From positions 1 through 52,237 of the IMG/VR virus record IMGVR_UViG_3300037184_000106: a stretch of DNA of 52,237 bases; one strand, 5' to 3'. A model generated the notes under the pieces. It was not told where the DNA came from. It saw only the letters and a program-made list of their open reading frames with translations, and did not search any database. Shown one piece after another: positions 1 through 9,236 of the stretch (its first letter is position 1; every line of letters begins with the position of its first letter). Both the position numbers and the translations under genes were made by a program. The DNA is from a virus.

Positions 1-913
1 AATAAAAGTCTCTAACCATCACTGGACAAGCATTGCCTGTCTTGCACAATCTACTTTAGCTGTTCGGAGTGATGGAACTCTTTGGGGATGGGGAGCAAAT
101 GAATCAGGGCAACTTGGATTGGGTGATGCTGCAACTAGTTCTATCATATATGTCCCAACTCAAGTAGGAAGTAATAGCAATTGGCTACAAGTATCGGTGG
201 GCGCATGTTCATTTGGTATTCAAGCTGATAATACGCTATGGGCTTGGGGTTATAACGATCAATCACAGACTGGAATAAATACTTCCGGATTAAATATTAC
301 GATCCCTACATTGGTTTCATCCAGTGTGTCAATATGGAGAAAACTTACCGGTGGGGGTGGAGCATCTTATGGAATTGCTGATGACGGTACTCTGTGGTCA
401 TGGGGAACAGGAAATAACTATCCAATACAAATGGTTGATTCAGGAAGTTGGAATGATGCTGCTGCCGGAGAAGATTATTTAATAGCAGTTAGTTCCAGTG
501 GACAGTTATGGGAATTCGTGAATCCCGGCCCCGGAATAAGTGGATCTCTTCGCGATTCTGGTTCGTGGATTTCATCGTATTGCGGTGGTTATGTTGCAGG
601 AGCAATAAAGTCTGACGGTACACTTTGGCTCCGTGGTCAAAATAGTTATGGAGAACTTGGACAAGGATATACATCAAGTTTCCATGACGAATTTCAGCAA
701 GTAGGAACAGGTTCTTGGACATATGTTGCTTGTGGATACGAAACATGTTTTGGAATACAGAATGATGGCACCGGTTGGGTATGGGGAAGGAATGGATCTG
801 GAGAATTAGGTATTGGCGACACAGTTGATCACTGGTCTCCCACGAAGATTGGCACTCAAGTTTGGTCTCAGACCTCTAATGGACAAGAATTCGGTGTAGC
901 AATTTTCTCGTAA
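1..913 (+). CDS. RCC1-repeat (beta-propeller) protein, 5' truncated
   Basis: The reading frame is open from base 2 to the TAA at 911-913, so the gene begins upstream of the window; a TTG at 119 is only an internal codon. About six RCC1-type repeats are visible, each with a (S/N)DGTLWxWG core followed by an NxxGxLGxG turn, for example SDGTLWGWG, DDGTLWSWG, SDGTLWLRG and NDGTGWVWG. RCC1 repeats fold as blades of a beta-propeller. In a phage such a domain is most plausibly on the virion surface (fibre or adsorption protein), but that role is inference. No catalytic residues or membrane segment are visible. Confidence 0.8.
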   Translation, partial: IKVSNHHWTSIACLAQSTLAVRSDGTLWGWGANESGQLGLGDAATSSIIYVPTQVGSNSNWLQVSVGACSFGIQADNTLWAWGYNDQSQTGINTSGLNITIPTLVSSSVSIWRKLTGGGGASYGIADDGTLWSWGTGNNYPIQMVDSGSWNDAAAGEDYLIAVSSSGQLWEFVNPGPGISGSLRDSGSWISSYCGGYVAGAIKSDGTLWLRGQNSYGELGQGYTSSFHDEFQQVGTGSWTYVACGYETCFGIQNDGTGWVWGRNGSGELGIGDTVDHWSPTKIGTQVWSQTSNGQEFGVAIFS

Positions 914-975
914 TTCTATGAAAAGCAGGTACGATTTTTGTTGACCGATCTGACATAGAGCATATACTGCTCGAA

Positions 976-1950
976 ATGGGTCTTATTGCTCAGTCAAATT
1001 TAGTGGCTTTTCTGGAACGAATATTGAAGGAATCCGGTCGTATTCGAACCGGAAATAATTTTCAAGTACATTGTCCTTTCTGTCACTATCCCATAGAACG
1101 GAAACTTGAACTTTGTCTCGACCCTCCTTACTATTGGCACTGCTGGCACTGTGATGCTAAAGGAAGAGGATTTTATACTTTTTTAAAAAAACTTAATGCC
1201 TCTCATGATTTGTATGTTGAATTGGAGAGTATAGTCGGCAAACCAGTCAGCAATTTCATCAAGGTAGGAAATTCGTTTGATCCGTTTAATAGGACAGAAG
1301 AAGTTGTAGAAAAAGTTGAAGAATTACATTTACCAGTTGAATTTGCTAGTCTGATGAATGATGATGGATCTAGACAATATAATCAAGCATACAATTATGC
1401 AAAGAAACGTAAGATTACGCCAGCAGATGTTGTGAAATACAACATCGGATATTGTTCAAGTGGGCTCTATCAGGACCGACTAGTATTTCCCTCCTATAAT
1501 AAAGATAATAAACTGAATTTTTTCTCTGCTCGGAGTTATTATGACGACAGTTTTATGAAGTATCGCAACTGTGATGCTTCCAAGAATATCGTTGGATTTG
1601 AGAATCTCATAGATTTTGATTATCCAATTTATTTATGTGAGGGAGCGCTTGATGCTATTTCATTAAGAAGAAATGCTATACCACTGTTTGGCAAGACGAT
1701 AAGCGATGCTTTAAGAATAGCAATTGCAGGTAGTAACTGTCCAGAAGTTAATATAGTATTGGACGACGATGCTCTAAAAGCAGCATTGAATATTTCTGAA
1801 TTTCTAACTTCAATCGGGAAAACGACAAAACTAATTCGATTACAAGGAAAAGATCCGAATGTATTGGGTTTTGATAAGACTATGGAACAAATTCGAAATA
1901 CGGAAAAGCTTGACTTTATGCAGATAATGAGGTTAAGATTGAAGCTATGA
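976..1950 (+). CDS. gp61: DNA primase (DnaG/T4 gp61 type)
   Basis: The 324-aa product should make RNA primers for lagging-strand synthesis with the replicative helicase. An N-terminal zinc ribbon is visible (C33-x2-C36 and C56-x2-C59). A Toprim-like domain follows, with the EGALDA motif near residues 222-227 and an acidic LDDDA at about 262-266. The length is close to T4 primase. ATG 976 is the first ATG after an in-frame stop at 919-921 and has a weak ribosome-binding site. If the five-T run at 935-939 were four T, an ATG at 918 would join the frame and add about 19 plausible residues. The stop overlaps the next start (ATGA). Confidence 0.85.
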   Translation: MGLIAQSNLVAFLERILKESGRIRTGNNFQVHCPFCHYPIERKLELCLDPPYYWHCWHCDAKGRGFYTFLKKLNASHDLYVELESIVGKPVSNFIKVGNSFDPFNRTEEVVEKVEELHLPVEFASLMNDDGSRQYNQAYNYAKKRKITPADVVKYNIGYCSSGLYQDRLVFPSYNKDNKLNFFSARSYYDDSFMKYRNCDASKNIVGFENLIDFDYPIYLCEGALDAISLRRNAIPLFGKTISDALRIAIAGSNCPEVNIVLDDDALKAALNISEFLTSIGKTTKLIRLQGKDPNVLGFDKTMEQIRNTEKLDFMQIMRLRLKL

Positions 1951-2441
1951 TAACAATATTACAACCAAACGAAGTATATATATTTGGATCGAATTCTACG
2001 GGATTTCATGGCGCGGGTTCGGCAGGATTAGCGTGTAGAGGAGAAGCTAAGAATACATGGAGAACCGATCCTTGGTTTCTAAAAGCCATGAAGTCTCCAG
2101 TCGGTTCACCAGATAGAATTGGTAAATGGGCAGTGTATGGCATCGCCCGTGGTTATCAGGTTGGCCGAGAAGGAGCTTCTTATGCAATACAGACAATTGT
2201 ACGACCGGGGCAGAAATGTAGCACTCCTTTATCTGAAATTAAGGATCAATTAATTGAATTATCAGAGTTCGCTCGGGAACATAAAGAACGTCGATTCATT
2301 ATGACACCGGTTGGAACTGGTTTGGCCGGTTGGAAGAAATCGGAAATGAAAGAAATTTGGGATGATGTAGTTCATTATATGCCTTCGACGGTTATTTATC
2401 CCCTTGATTTGTATTCTAACGTAAACGTATTGGAAACATGA
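1947..2441 (+). CDS. Macro-domain-like phage protein with FGSN..G.HGAG motif
   Basis: This 164-aa protein begins with a short strand, then YIFGSNSTGFHGAGSAGLA, a glycine-rich nucleotide-binding-like loop. Later come ASYAIQTIVRPG and FIMTPVGTGLAGW. The order of these segments resembles macro-domain folds that bind ADP-ribose derivatives, and I recall small phage and bacterial proteins with the same FGSN-HGAG signature. No experimental function is known to me. It is translationally coupled by ATGA overlaps to the primase upstream and the SbcCD-like gene downstream, which ties it to the replication/recombination operon. An ADP-ribose or NAD-related role is inference. Confidence 0.6.
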   Translation: MITILQPNEVYIFGSNSTGFHGAGSAGLACRGEAKNTWRTDPWFLKAMKSPVGSPDRIGKWAVYGIARGYQVGREGASYAIQTIVRPGQKCSTPLSEIKDQLIELSEFAREHKERRFIMTPVGTGLAGWKKSEMKEIWDDVVHYMPSTVIYPLDLYSNVNVLET

Positions 2442-5400
2442 TAGACACATTCGAATTAATCGACATAGATCTTCCCGTAGTTTCTACGGTCATGCATCTT
2501 GCAGATATTCATATCCGCCTAACCGATAGACATGGAGAATGGCGCGAGGTTTTCTCTAAAGTATATGAAGATGCCAAGAAACTACCAGAGAGTAGTATTA
2601 TTACTGTTCTAGGCGATGTTCTCCATGGAAAAGTGGACCTGTCGCCAGAAGCCGTTGAACTTTCCAGTGAATTCTTAAAGAACTTGGCCGATATTCGTCA
2701 TACTATTCTCGTTCCCGGAAATCATGATTGTTTGCTTACGAATAAAACGAGACTGGATAGTTTATCCCCAATCGTAAACAATCTAAATCATAAAAAGTTA
2801 CACTATCTTAAGAAGTCTGGACTATACGGAGTAGGTAATATATTGTTTAATAATATGAGCGTCTTTAATGACGTTACCAAATATCTGGACATAAGGAATA
2901 TATCTAAGAAGATTCAAAATACATTTGATTGTAAAGTTGCATTGTTCCATGGTGGGGTGCATGGATCATTAACCGACCTCGGATATTTGATCGAGAATAA
3001 GTTAGTACCAAGAGACTTCTTTGATGGCCACGACATAGTGATGCTGGGTGATATCCACAAAGCTCAAACATTCTTCATAGAAAAGACTATTCCAATAGAA
3101 GAGGTGGAAGAATATAAGCAGTTTAGTGGATGGGAAGTTACTGATATAGAAGTCGGTGTAAGTGCCAGAGCAACTAAAAAACAACCAATCTTCCGTTATC
3201 CCGGTTCGCTTGTAATGCAAAACCACGGCGAGTCTATAACTGGCCATGGTTACTCATTATGGAATATAAAAAATAGAACGTTCGAACATATTGAGATACC
3301 TAATGATCATGGTCATTTTACTATCAATATTGACGGAGGTAAATTGGTAACTGATATCACAAACATGCCTTCTAAGCCAAGGTTACGAGTTCAATATACG
3401 AACAGTGTGGCTACAGAAGTGAAGAAAATTGTAGCTGATGTTAAGGAAGATCGAACATTAGACGATTTAATCTATCTCAGAATGGATGGTGAGAACATTC
3501 AAGATAATATCACCGTAAAAAAAGTAAATAGTTTAAATTCTATTAGTGATGTAGAATATCAAAACAAACTTATCGAGGAATTTCTGAAAAAGAAATATCC
3601 TATGATGGATAACGATACATTAGAGGAAGTCTATAAGATCAGTAAAACTACAAACGAGAGTGTGGGTAAAGATGATAATAGCAGAAATATCCGCTGGAAA
3701 CCCATTAGGTTTGAGTTCTCGAATATGTTTTCATATGGTGAGAGTAACATAGTTGATTTTACCAAATTAAGTGACGTATATGGTCTATTCGCCGCGAACG
3801 CATCGGGCAAATCTTCGTTGATGGATGCACTCTGCTTTATCATTTTCGATAAGTCCGCTCGGGCATTCAAAGCAGCACACGTGATCAACACTCAAAAATC
3901 ATCGTTCTCGGGAAAATTTACGTTTGAAATTAATAGTGTCAAGTACGTCATTGAGAGAGACGGAATTAAAGATAAGAAGAATAACGTAAAAGTGAATGTA
4001 AAGTTCTATAAACTAGATGGAGATAAACAAGTATCTCTGAACGAGGAGGAACGTCGAAGTACCAATGAAGTCATTCGTAATTATCTTGGTTCATACGACG
4101 ATTTCATTTTAACATCCCTCGCCATTCAAGGAAATCAGGGCTCAATCATCGATGAAGGTCAGACAGAATTAAAGGAATTACTGGCTAAGTTTATTGGATT
4201 GACACTATTTGATCGATTGGTAAAGGAAGCAAGTGATAAAGTCAAGGAAACTGCCGGGGCGATTAAGGTGTTCAATAAGGAAGACAATGCCAAGAAGATT
4301 ATAGATATGACGGCAGAGATTCCGGTACTAGAAGAGAAACTCGTTTGGTTAAACGAAGAAAAAGAGAAGTTATCCAACGGAGTGAAAGAATTGGAACAAT
4401 TTATCGTTCATAATAATTCATTAGTTGTTAAACTCGAAAACGTTCCTGAGGATCTTGGACCGCTTATACAACAAAAGAAAAGTATACAAGAAAAAATTCA
4501 ATTGTATAAAGATAGGCAGCAAATAGCGGAAAAAGAAATATCATCAATTAGTGTTTTGATAGAATCATATGATAAAGAGCTAACATCTTATGACATTCCA
4601 GAACTTTTGAAAAAACACGAAATATACGTCAAGCTAGGTGAACAATATAGTAAACTTTCTAGAGAAATGGATCGTTATCGTATTATAATAGAAGAAAAAC
4701 TCAAAAAATTGGCTCATCTTGATGAACACAAGTATGACCCAAACTGTCCGTATTGTATGAACAATGTTTTTGTAAAGGATGCGATCACCACTCGTGAAGA
4801 GTTAAAAAGTGATAAGACATCCGTATCGACTCTACGTGCCTCTATACAGGACGTAGATGAGAAGATGAAAGAATTGGAGAAAGGATCGTTGGACTACAAA
4901 TATTCACTCTCTATAACACAAAAAAGAAATCCACTCGCCGCCAAGAGATCTAGAATGGAATTGGCAGCTATCAGTTACATAGACGAGGTTTCCAATAATC
5001 AGAATAGATTAAAAATAGTCGATGAACAAATTGAACTCTATGAAAGATCTAAAGAAGTGATAGAAAAAAATCATGCAATTGAACGAGGAAATGACGAAAT
5101 AAGAAAGAAGCTGTTTACTACCAATTATGAGTTGAAGACTGTTACGTCTAAATACATGGAAATCTATGGTAGGAAAATATCATTAGTTGACCGTATTTCC
5201 TTATTGAAATCACAGTCCGAAAAAATAGAGAATCTTGAGCATGAGCATGCCGCATATGAATATTATTTAGACGCGGTTGGTCGAGATGGAATTCCTTATC
5301 ATATCATTTCAGATGTTATTCCTCAAATTGAACAAGAGGTAAACAATATTCTGTATCAAATAGTTGAATTCGGGGTAGCTATCGAGACTGATGGAAAGAA

Positions 5401-5728
5401 CGTAAATATATTTATAAAGTACGAAGATCGTAAATGGCCATTGAAAATGTCATCTGGAATGGAAAAATTTATTTGTGCATTAGCACTTCGGGTCGCGTTA
5501 ATAAATATAAGCAATCTTCCAAGACCAAATTTCCTTGTTATTGACGAAGGCTGGGGAGCACTTGATGCAAATAATATGGCTATGGTTCATGCATTGTTTG
5601 ATTACCTTAAGAGTAGTTTTGATTTCATTATCGTAATAAGCCACTTAGATGCAATGCGTGACATGGTGGATAAACAATTAGAGATTAGGAAGGAAAACGG
5701 ATTCTCTAAGATCGATAATACTGCTTGA
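2438..5728 (+). CDS. gp47-gp46: Fused recombination nuclease/ATPase (gp47-gp46, SbcD-SbcC)
   Basis: One uninterrupted 1096-aa frame encodes both subunits of the Mre11/Rad50-type complex. Residues 1-about 400 are a metallophosphoesterase: D23-x-H25, GD at 59-60 with H63, GNHD at 94-97, HGGVH at 171-175 and GDIH at 204-207. Residues about 418-1096 are the SMC-like ATPase: Walker A with GKSS at 457-460, long coiled coils, a CPYC zinc hook at 770-773, an SSGMEKF signature near 1017 and the FLVIDEGWGALD Walker B and D-loop. In T4 these are two genes acting in recombination, DNA processing and host DNA degradation. The fusion should fix a 1:1 ratio. ATGA overlap with the gene before. Confidence 0.93.
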   Translation: MIDTFELIDIDLPVVSTVMHLADIHIRLTDRHGEWREVFSKVYEDAKKLPESSIITVLGDVLHGKVDLSPEAVELSSEFLKNLADIRHTILVPGNHDCLLTNKTRLDSLSPIVNNLNHKKLHYLKKSGLYGVGNILFNNMSVFNDVTKYLDIRNISKKIQNTFDCKVALFHGGVHGSLTDLGYLIENKLVPRDFFDGHDIVMLGDIHKAQTFFIEKTIPIEEVEEYKQFSGWEVTDIEVGVSARATKKQPIFRYPGSLVMQNHGESITGHGYSLWNIKNRTFEHIEIPNDHGHFTINIDGGKLVTDITNMPSKPRLRVQYTNSVATEVKKIVADVKEDRTLDDLIYLRMDGENIQDNITVKKVNSLNSISDVEYQNKLIEEFLKKKYPMMDNDTLEEVYKISKTTNESVGKDDNSRNIRWKPIRFEFSNMFSYGESNIVDFTKLSDVYGLFAANASGKSSLMDALCFIIFDKSARAFKAAHVINTQKSSFSGKFTFEINSVKYVIERDGIKDKKNNVKVNVKFYKLDGDKQVSLNEEERRSTNEVIRNYLGSYDDFILTSLAIQGNQGSIIDEGQTELKELLAKFIGLTLFDRLVKEASDKVKETAGAIKVFNKEDNAKKIIDMTAEIPVLEEKLVWLNEEKEKLSNGVKELEQFIVHNNSLVVKLENVPEDLGPLIQQKKSIQEKIQLYKDRQQIAEKEISSISVLIESYDKELTSYDIPELLKKHEIYVKLGEQYSKLSREMDRYRIIIEEKLKKLAHLDEHKYDPNCPYCMNNVFVKDAITTREELKSDKTSVSTLRASIQDVDEKMKELEKGSLDYKYSLSITQKRNPLAAKRSRMELAAISYIDEVSNNQNRLKIVDEQIELYERSKEVIEKNHAIERGNDEIRKKLFTTNYELKTVTSKYMEIYGRKISLVDRISLLKSQSEKIENLEHEHAAYEYYLDAVGRDGIPYHIISDVIPQIEQEVNNILYQIVEFGVAIETDGKNVNIFIKYEDRKWPLKMSSGMEKFICALALRVALINISNLPRPNFLVIDEGWGALDANNMAMVHALFDYLKSSFDFIIVISHLDAMRDMVDKQLEIRKENGFSKIDNTA

Positions 5729-5732
5729 TTCA

Positions 5733-5740
5733 TATTTATA
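5733..5740 (+). promoter_or_regulatory. TATTTATA late-type element
   Basis: Exact octamer 17 bases before ATG 5758 of the large structural protein, after the stop of the SbcCD-like gene. Confidence 0.5.
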
Positions 5741-5757
5741 CCATAGTTATAAGAACT

Positions 5758-8151
5758 ATGGCGCAGATATTAGACAACGATCCAAATTCAAACGATTTTT
5801 TTTACATAACCGGACTTTCAGACGTGTTCGGGGGTGGAAAGAATTCGTTTATGATTAATACTACCCCGAGAGTGGTGGCGGGAGAAGGTGTTTCCGTGAG
5901 CGTAAAGGATATAAATGGAAACCCTCTTCCAACTAACATCGCAATGCCGTATAATTCAAAATACGGAGGAAAAACGGTAACAGGGACGATTTATGTCACA
6001 GACATATCTCCATCAGTTAAAACAGGTATTGGAACCATAACGATAACTGCCACTGGCCTTGATTCAGACAATACTCAACAACCACTCACATGGACCAGAA
6101 ATATCTTAATAGATCCTAATAGAAACACAGAAACACAGGTAAGTTTTTTTAACTTACCCTATATCAATATAGTTCCAGAGATTTACATGTCAGCACGATA
6201 CCCGAGTGGATCATATGTATTTGGATCTGGATCATTCTATTCAACAGCAATTTCTCCTAAAAATAATTATAGTGGAGATTACGACGCACAATTTACTCCG
6301 ACCGTATATCAAGTTTATCTTACATCTGGAACTGCGTTTTCATCTTCGATGCAAGGCGAAAAAATTAGACTAAAAAACGTATCTGTAAAAAGTTTCACTT
6401 ATACCAATAATGCAAACAATGCATTAACATTTGCCGGTTCTCTTAATACGGATTTTATTGCCACAGTAAAACAGATTATTAATGAAAATACTTTATTGTT
6501 GGACGTTCCGTTCAGTACGGTGTCAAATGTAATAACCACTATAAATCAAAATTCTGAATATGCCAGAAATGATTTAGTTTCTATCGAAGGATATATTGTT
6601 AATAACGATCCATCAAAACAATCAGTTAATTATAAGAAGAATTTTTACATTCTTAGTCTAACCAGCGGAGAGTTTGAAATAATTTATAAAAGCGTTCCCG
6701 ACTTAGTTACAACAGAGACAGGTTCTGCTAAGTCATTACTTAATATTGAATTTAGGAATATTAGAGTAATGGGAGGTAATCTAGATACATACAAAATATT
6801 CGGAAAAAGTTTGAGTGTTCCTCAATCAAGAGTATTATTAGCAGAAGGGGATGTTTCTGCTAACGAGACAATAATATCCACAAATTTTAACAATGGATAT
6901 AAGAATCTACCGGGAGTATTTTATTCATCCGGCCACCTTAGCAGATTTTGGTTAACAAGTAGTAACGATATAACGTTCAAGCAAGATAATTCTATTTTGA
7001 TCAATGGTTCATATCTGTCTTCTTCCAATACAAATGAATCTGATTATGTTATCTTCAAAGACGATTCTATTGAATCTAGTAGAACGAGCGATTATATAAG
7101 TGCAAATATGATCACAAGTTCATATTGGTACGGAGAAAGTCAGGCATTTGGAAATTCATCTGTATATCCTAGTGCTTCTTATCCGAATGCAGTTATTTTA
7201 TCTCCACTGACTCAATTTACAGAATCTCAAGAAAACATTCTTAGCGGGAAATTTCACAACAGTAATCCAGTGAAACTGTGTGGAAACTGCCTGTATAATT
7301 TTACTATGCTTGTCAGGGCGGATACAAAGAATAGAACTAATTCTAAGCTTAATGTTTATTTTGTTAACGGAACCGATCAAACTCAAATTGGTGTAATAGA
7401 TTCATCCTTTAAATTTGGTGCCAATCAATTATACAGTAGTAGCTTTTTTGTTCCAAATACAAGATATGGAACTATTAAACTGGTTCCTTCCGTTGGTGCT
7501 TGGTATCTCGCAGATATCTCAATCAAACCTTATCAAAGTAAAGCATATTCAATTGATTGTTTTTCAATAAAGGTTCCAATTCAGAACTCGGTTCCCAATG
7601 AATTATTTGAAATTGAAGCAGAGTTATATGATGGTTCTGGGAGACTGTGTTACGGAATGGGATCATATACATTCGAAAACAATGTTCTTTATGCTCCGTT
7701 ACTAAAACAAGTATATGTTGACGTTGAAGGAAGGACTAATCTAGCAATTATATCAGATGGAACTGTTTCTTCTTCCATACAAACTATTAACTATTTACAG
7801 GGGTCAAATATTTACTCCAGTTCAGCTCAATTAGATGGCTATCTTATTACGACTGCAAGTTATTCAAGCGGAAGTTCTATAGTAGTTACCTCTAATGGAT
7901 TCTCTTCTTCGTTTTTTTCAGCAAATACGGTACGAACAGGAACTGCATCTTTCGTGGGAGGTTCAGCTTCAATATCCGATCCATATACTTTATATTCTAC
8001 AATAATAGAAATATCGTATATGCATCCAAGCGGAAGTTCTATAGGAGCCGCATATCTGTTTTCTAAAACAAGTGGAAGTGGATTCGTGTTAAAGAGTACG
8101 GCTGGTTCATCCGATATATCTACTGTCTTTTATCGATCTTTCGAATTATAA
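5758..8151 (+). CDS. Large virion structural/fibre protein with C-terminal SSS repeats
   Basis: The 797-aa product is rich in Ser, Thr, Asn and Tyr and in predicted beta strands, typical of a baseplate or fibre component. No enzyme motif was seen. Near its C-terminus it carries DGTVSSSIQ and NIYSSSAQLDG, repeats that recur many times in the fibre encoded at 30787-32274, which suggests shared or exchanged fibre modules. I place the start at ATG 5758 rather than the in-frame TTG at 5725, because a TATTTATA element lies between them (5733-5740). The exact T4 equivalent is not recognised. Confidence 0.6.
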   Translation: MAQILDNDPNSNDFFYITGLSDVFGGGKNSFMINTTPRVVAGEGVSVSVKDINGNPLPTNIAMPYNSKYGGKTVTGTIYVTDISPSVKTGIGTITITATGLDSDNTQQPLTWTRNILIDPNRNTETQVSFFNLPYINIVPEIYMSARYPSGSYVFGSGSFYSTAISPKNNYSGDYDAQFTPTVYQVYLTSGTAFSSSMQGEKIRLKNVSVKSFTYTNNANNALTFAGSLNTDFIATVKQIINENTLLLDVPFSTVSNVITTINQNSEYARNDLVSIEGYIVNNDPSKQSVNYKKNFYILSLTSGEFEIIYKSVPDLVTTETGSAKSLLNIEFRNIRVMGGNLDTYKIFGKSLSVPQSRVLLAEGDVSANETIISTNFNNGYKNLPGVFYSSGHLSRFWLTSSNDITFKQDNSILINGSYLSSSNTNESDYVIFKDDSIESSRTSDYISANMITSSYWYGESQAFGNSSVYPSASYPNAVILSPLTQFTESQENILSGKFHNSNPVKLCGNCLYNFTMLVRADTKNRTNSKLNVYFVNGTDQTQIGVIDSSFKFGANQLYSSSFFVPNTRYGTIKLVPSVGAWYLADISIKPYQSKAYSIDCFSIKVPIQNSVPNELFEIEAELYDGSGRLCYGMGSYTFENNVLYAPLLKQVYVDVEGRTNLAIISDGTVSSSIQTINYLQGSNIYSSSAQLDGYLITTASYSSGSSIVVTSNGFSSSFFSANTVRTGTASFVGGSASISDPYTLYSTIIEISYMHPSGSSIGAAYLFSKTSGSGFVLKSTAGSSDISTVFYRSFEL

Positions 8152-8191
8152 TAAGTAGATAAGTGGTGATTTTCGATTTTACTCTATATAT

Positions 8192-8872
8192 ATGAGTACA
8201 AGACTCGTATATATGAAGAAAAATATTGAAATCGTAAAAGATTATCTTGCAGGAAATCGTCCAATAACTCAATTTGGTTATACCGGTGATGAAAAATATA
8301 TCATTAGAAAAGAGGGAGAAACGTGGATCGATAAAAAAGGAAAACAGTGGATTCAGAAAGAATACGGCCCACAGACCGTAACAAAAGTAATCGACATTGT
8401 TCGAGAACTTTCAAATCAACGCTGTTCTAAATGTAATAGAGAAATTAGATGGGGTTCTCGACAAGACGAGAAGATTCACGCAAAGACTGGTATGTGTCTT
8501 GATTGTCTAGCTGAAGAAGAAACAATGTTAAGAATTACCGGACAATACAAAAATTATGAGAAAAAGAGGGTTCTATCAAATGAACTAGCATGGTTGATGG
8601 ATACAAAACAAAGATTATCCGAAGCCAAGGATTATGTTACGGAACACAAGACGTTCACATATATGAATTCGAATGGAACGACTGAAGAATGGGTCAATGA
8701 AGCTCGTGATGATGTACTAAAAAATCTTCAGAAGGACTTTATTCATTGCCTTAAAGAAATAAACAGAGTTGAAACCGAATTAAAGACGGTGATTGCTGAG
8801 ATGGAAAAGAATAAATCTGTGAAACCAGAAGAAGTTAAAAATGAATCTGACCGACAACTTGCCCCAGCATGA
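8192..8872 (+). CDS. Zinc-ribbon, coiled-coil protein upstream of terminase
   Basis: This 226-aa protein is not recognised. A four-cysteine zinc ribbon is visible (CSKC near residue 77, then CLDC about 26 residues later), followed by a charged, helical C-terminal half likely to form coiled coil. It sits two genes before the large terminase, where T4-like phages often place gp16. A small-terminase role is therefore conceivable but unsupported by motifs. ATG 8213 is an alternative start 21 bases downstream. The end overlaps the next gene by 32 bases in another frame. Confidence 0.6.
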   Translation: MSTRLVYMKKNIEIVKDYLAGNRPITQFGYTGDEKYIIRKEGETWIDKKGKQWIQKEYGPQTVTKVIDIVRELSNQRCSKCNREIRWGSRQDEKIHAKTGMCLDCLAEEETMLRITGQYKNYEKKRVLSNELAWLMDTKQRLSEAKDYVTEHKTFTYMNSNGTTEEWVNEARDDVLKNLQKDFIHCLKEINRVETELKTVIAEMEKNKSVKPEEVKNESDRQLAPA

Positions 8873-9236
8873 GTATATTTTAGCTATTGCGGAACGAGTG
8901 AGTCATCGATATCCTTCTGCAAACGGCCAGTGCGAATTCATGGCAAATGATTTAGTAAAAGAACTTAAAAAGATAGGCGTTCGATCTAATCATGTAATAG
9001 GAAACTTTCATCTAGATGAACCCGCTGCATTTGAATATGTGAGTGAAGAAGACGAAAATAATAAGGACGATTATGTTGTCAATCATGATTGGGTGAATGT
9101 TGAAGGGAAAATTCTTGATATTTCAGCCAAACAATTTAGAAAATATGTAACAGATCCAATTCCCGATATAGTGTTTATCGGATGTGAAGATCCGTTATCC
9201 AACCATTATGAGGAACTAAGTCATGCCACCCAATAA
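8841..9236 (+). CDS. Putative papain/transglutaminase-fold protein
   Basis: The product has 131 aa. A Cys early in a helix (GQCEFMANDLVKEL), a His in NHDWVNVEGK and an Asp in ILDISAKQF are arranged in the order C...H...D seen in small papain-like or transglutaminase-like bacterial and phage proteins. Those three residues could form a catalytic triad, so a peptidase or amidase role is possible, but the specificity is unknown. The gene overlaps both neighbours (32 bases with the gene before, 14 with the terminase gene), so it is likely co-translated with the packaging genes. Confidence 0.55.
   Translation: MNLTDNLPQHEYILAIAERVSHRYPSANGQCEFMANDLVKELKKIGVRSNHVIGNFHLDEPAAFEYVSEEDENNKDDYVVNHDWVNVEGKILDISAKQFRKYVTDPIPDIVFIGCEDPLSNHYEELSHATQ

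Noticed and set aside
914-975. tRNA or other RNA gene in short intergenic gaps
   Set aside because: Gaps are too short and no cloverleaf with a TTCGA-type arm was recognised by eye here or elsewhere in the window.
5409-5416. TATTTATA inside the SbcC half of the fused gene
   Set aside because: It is intragenic and more than 300 bases from the next start, so I did not list it as a promoter; in AT-rich DNA a few chance copies are expected.
5725-5757. TTG start at 5725 for the large structural protein
   Set aside because: The intervening codons contain the TATTTATA element and encode no family-like sequence; ATG 5758 is better placed.
8192-8872. Small terminase subunit (gp16) assignment
   Set aside because: Position is suggestive, but the zinc ribbon and length do not match what I know of gp16, so I left it unnamed.
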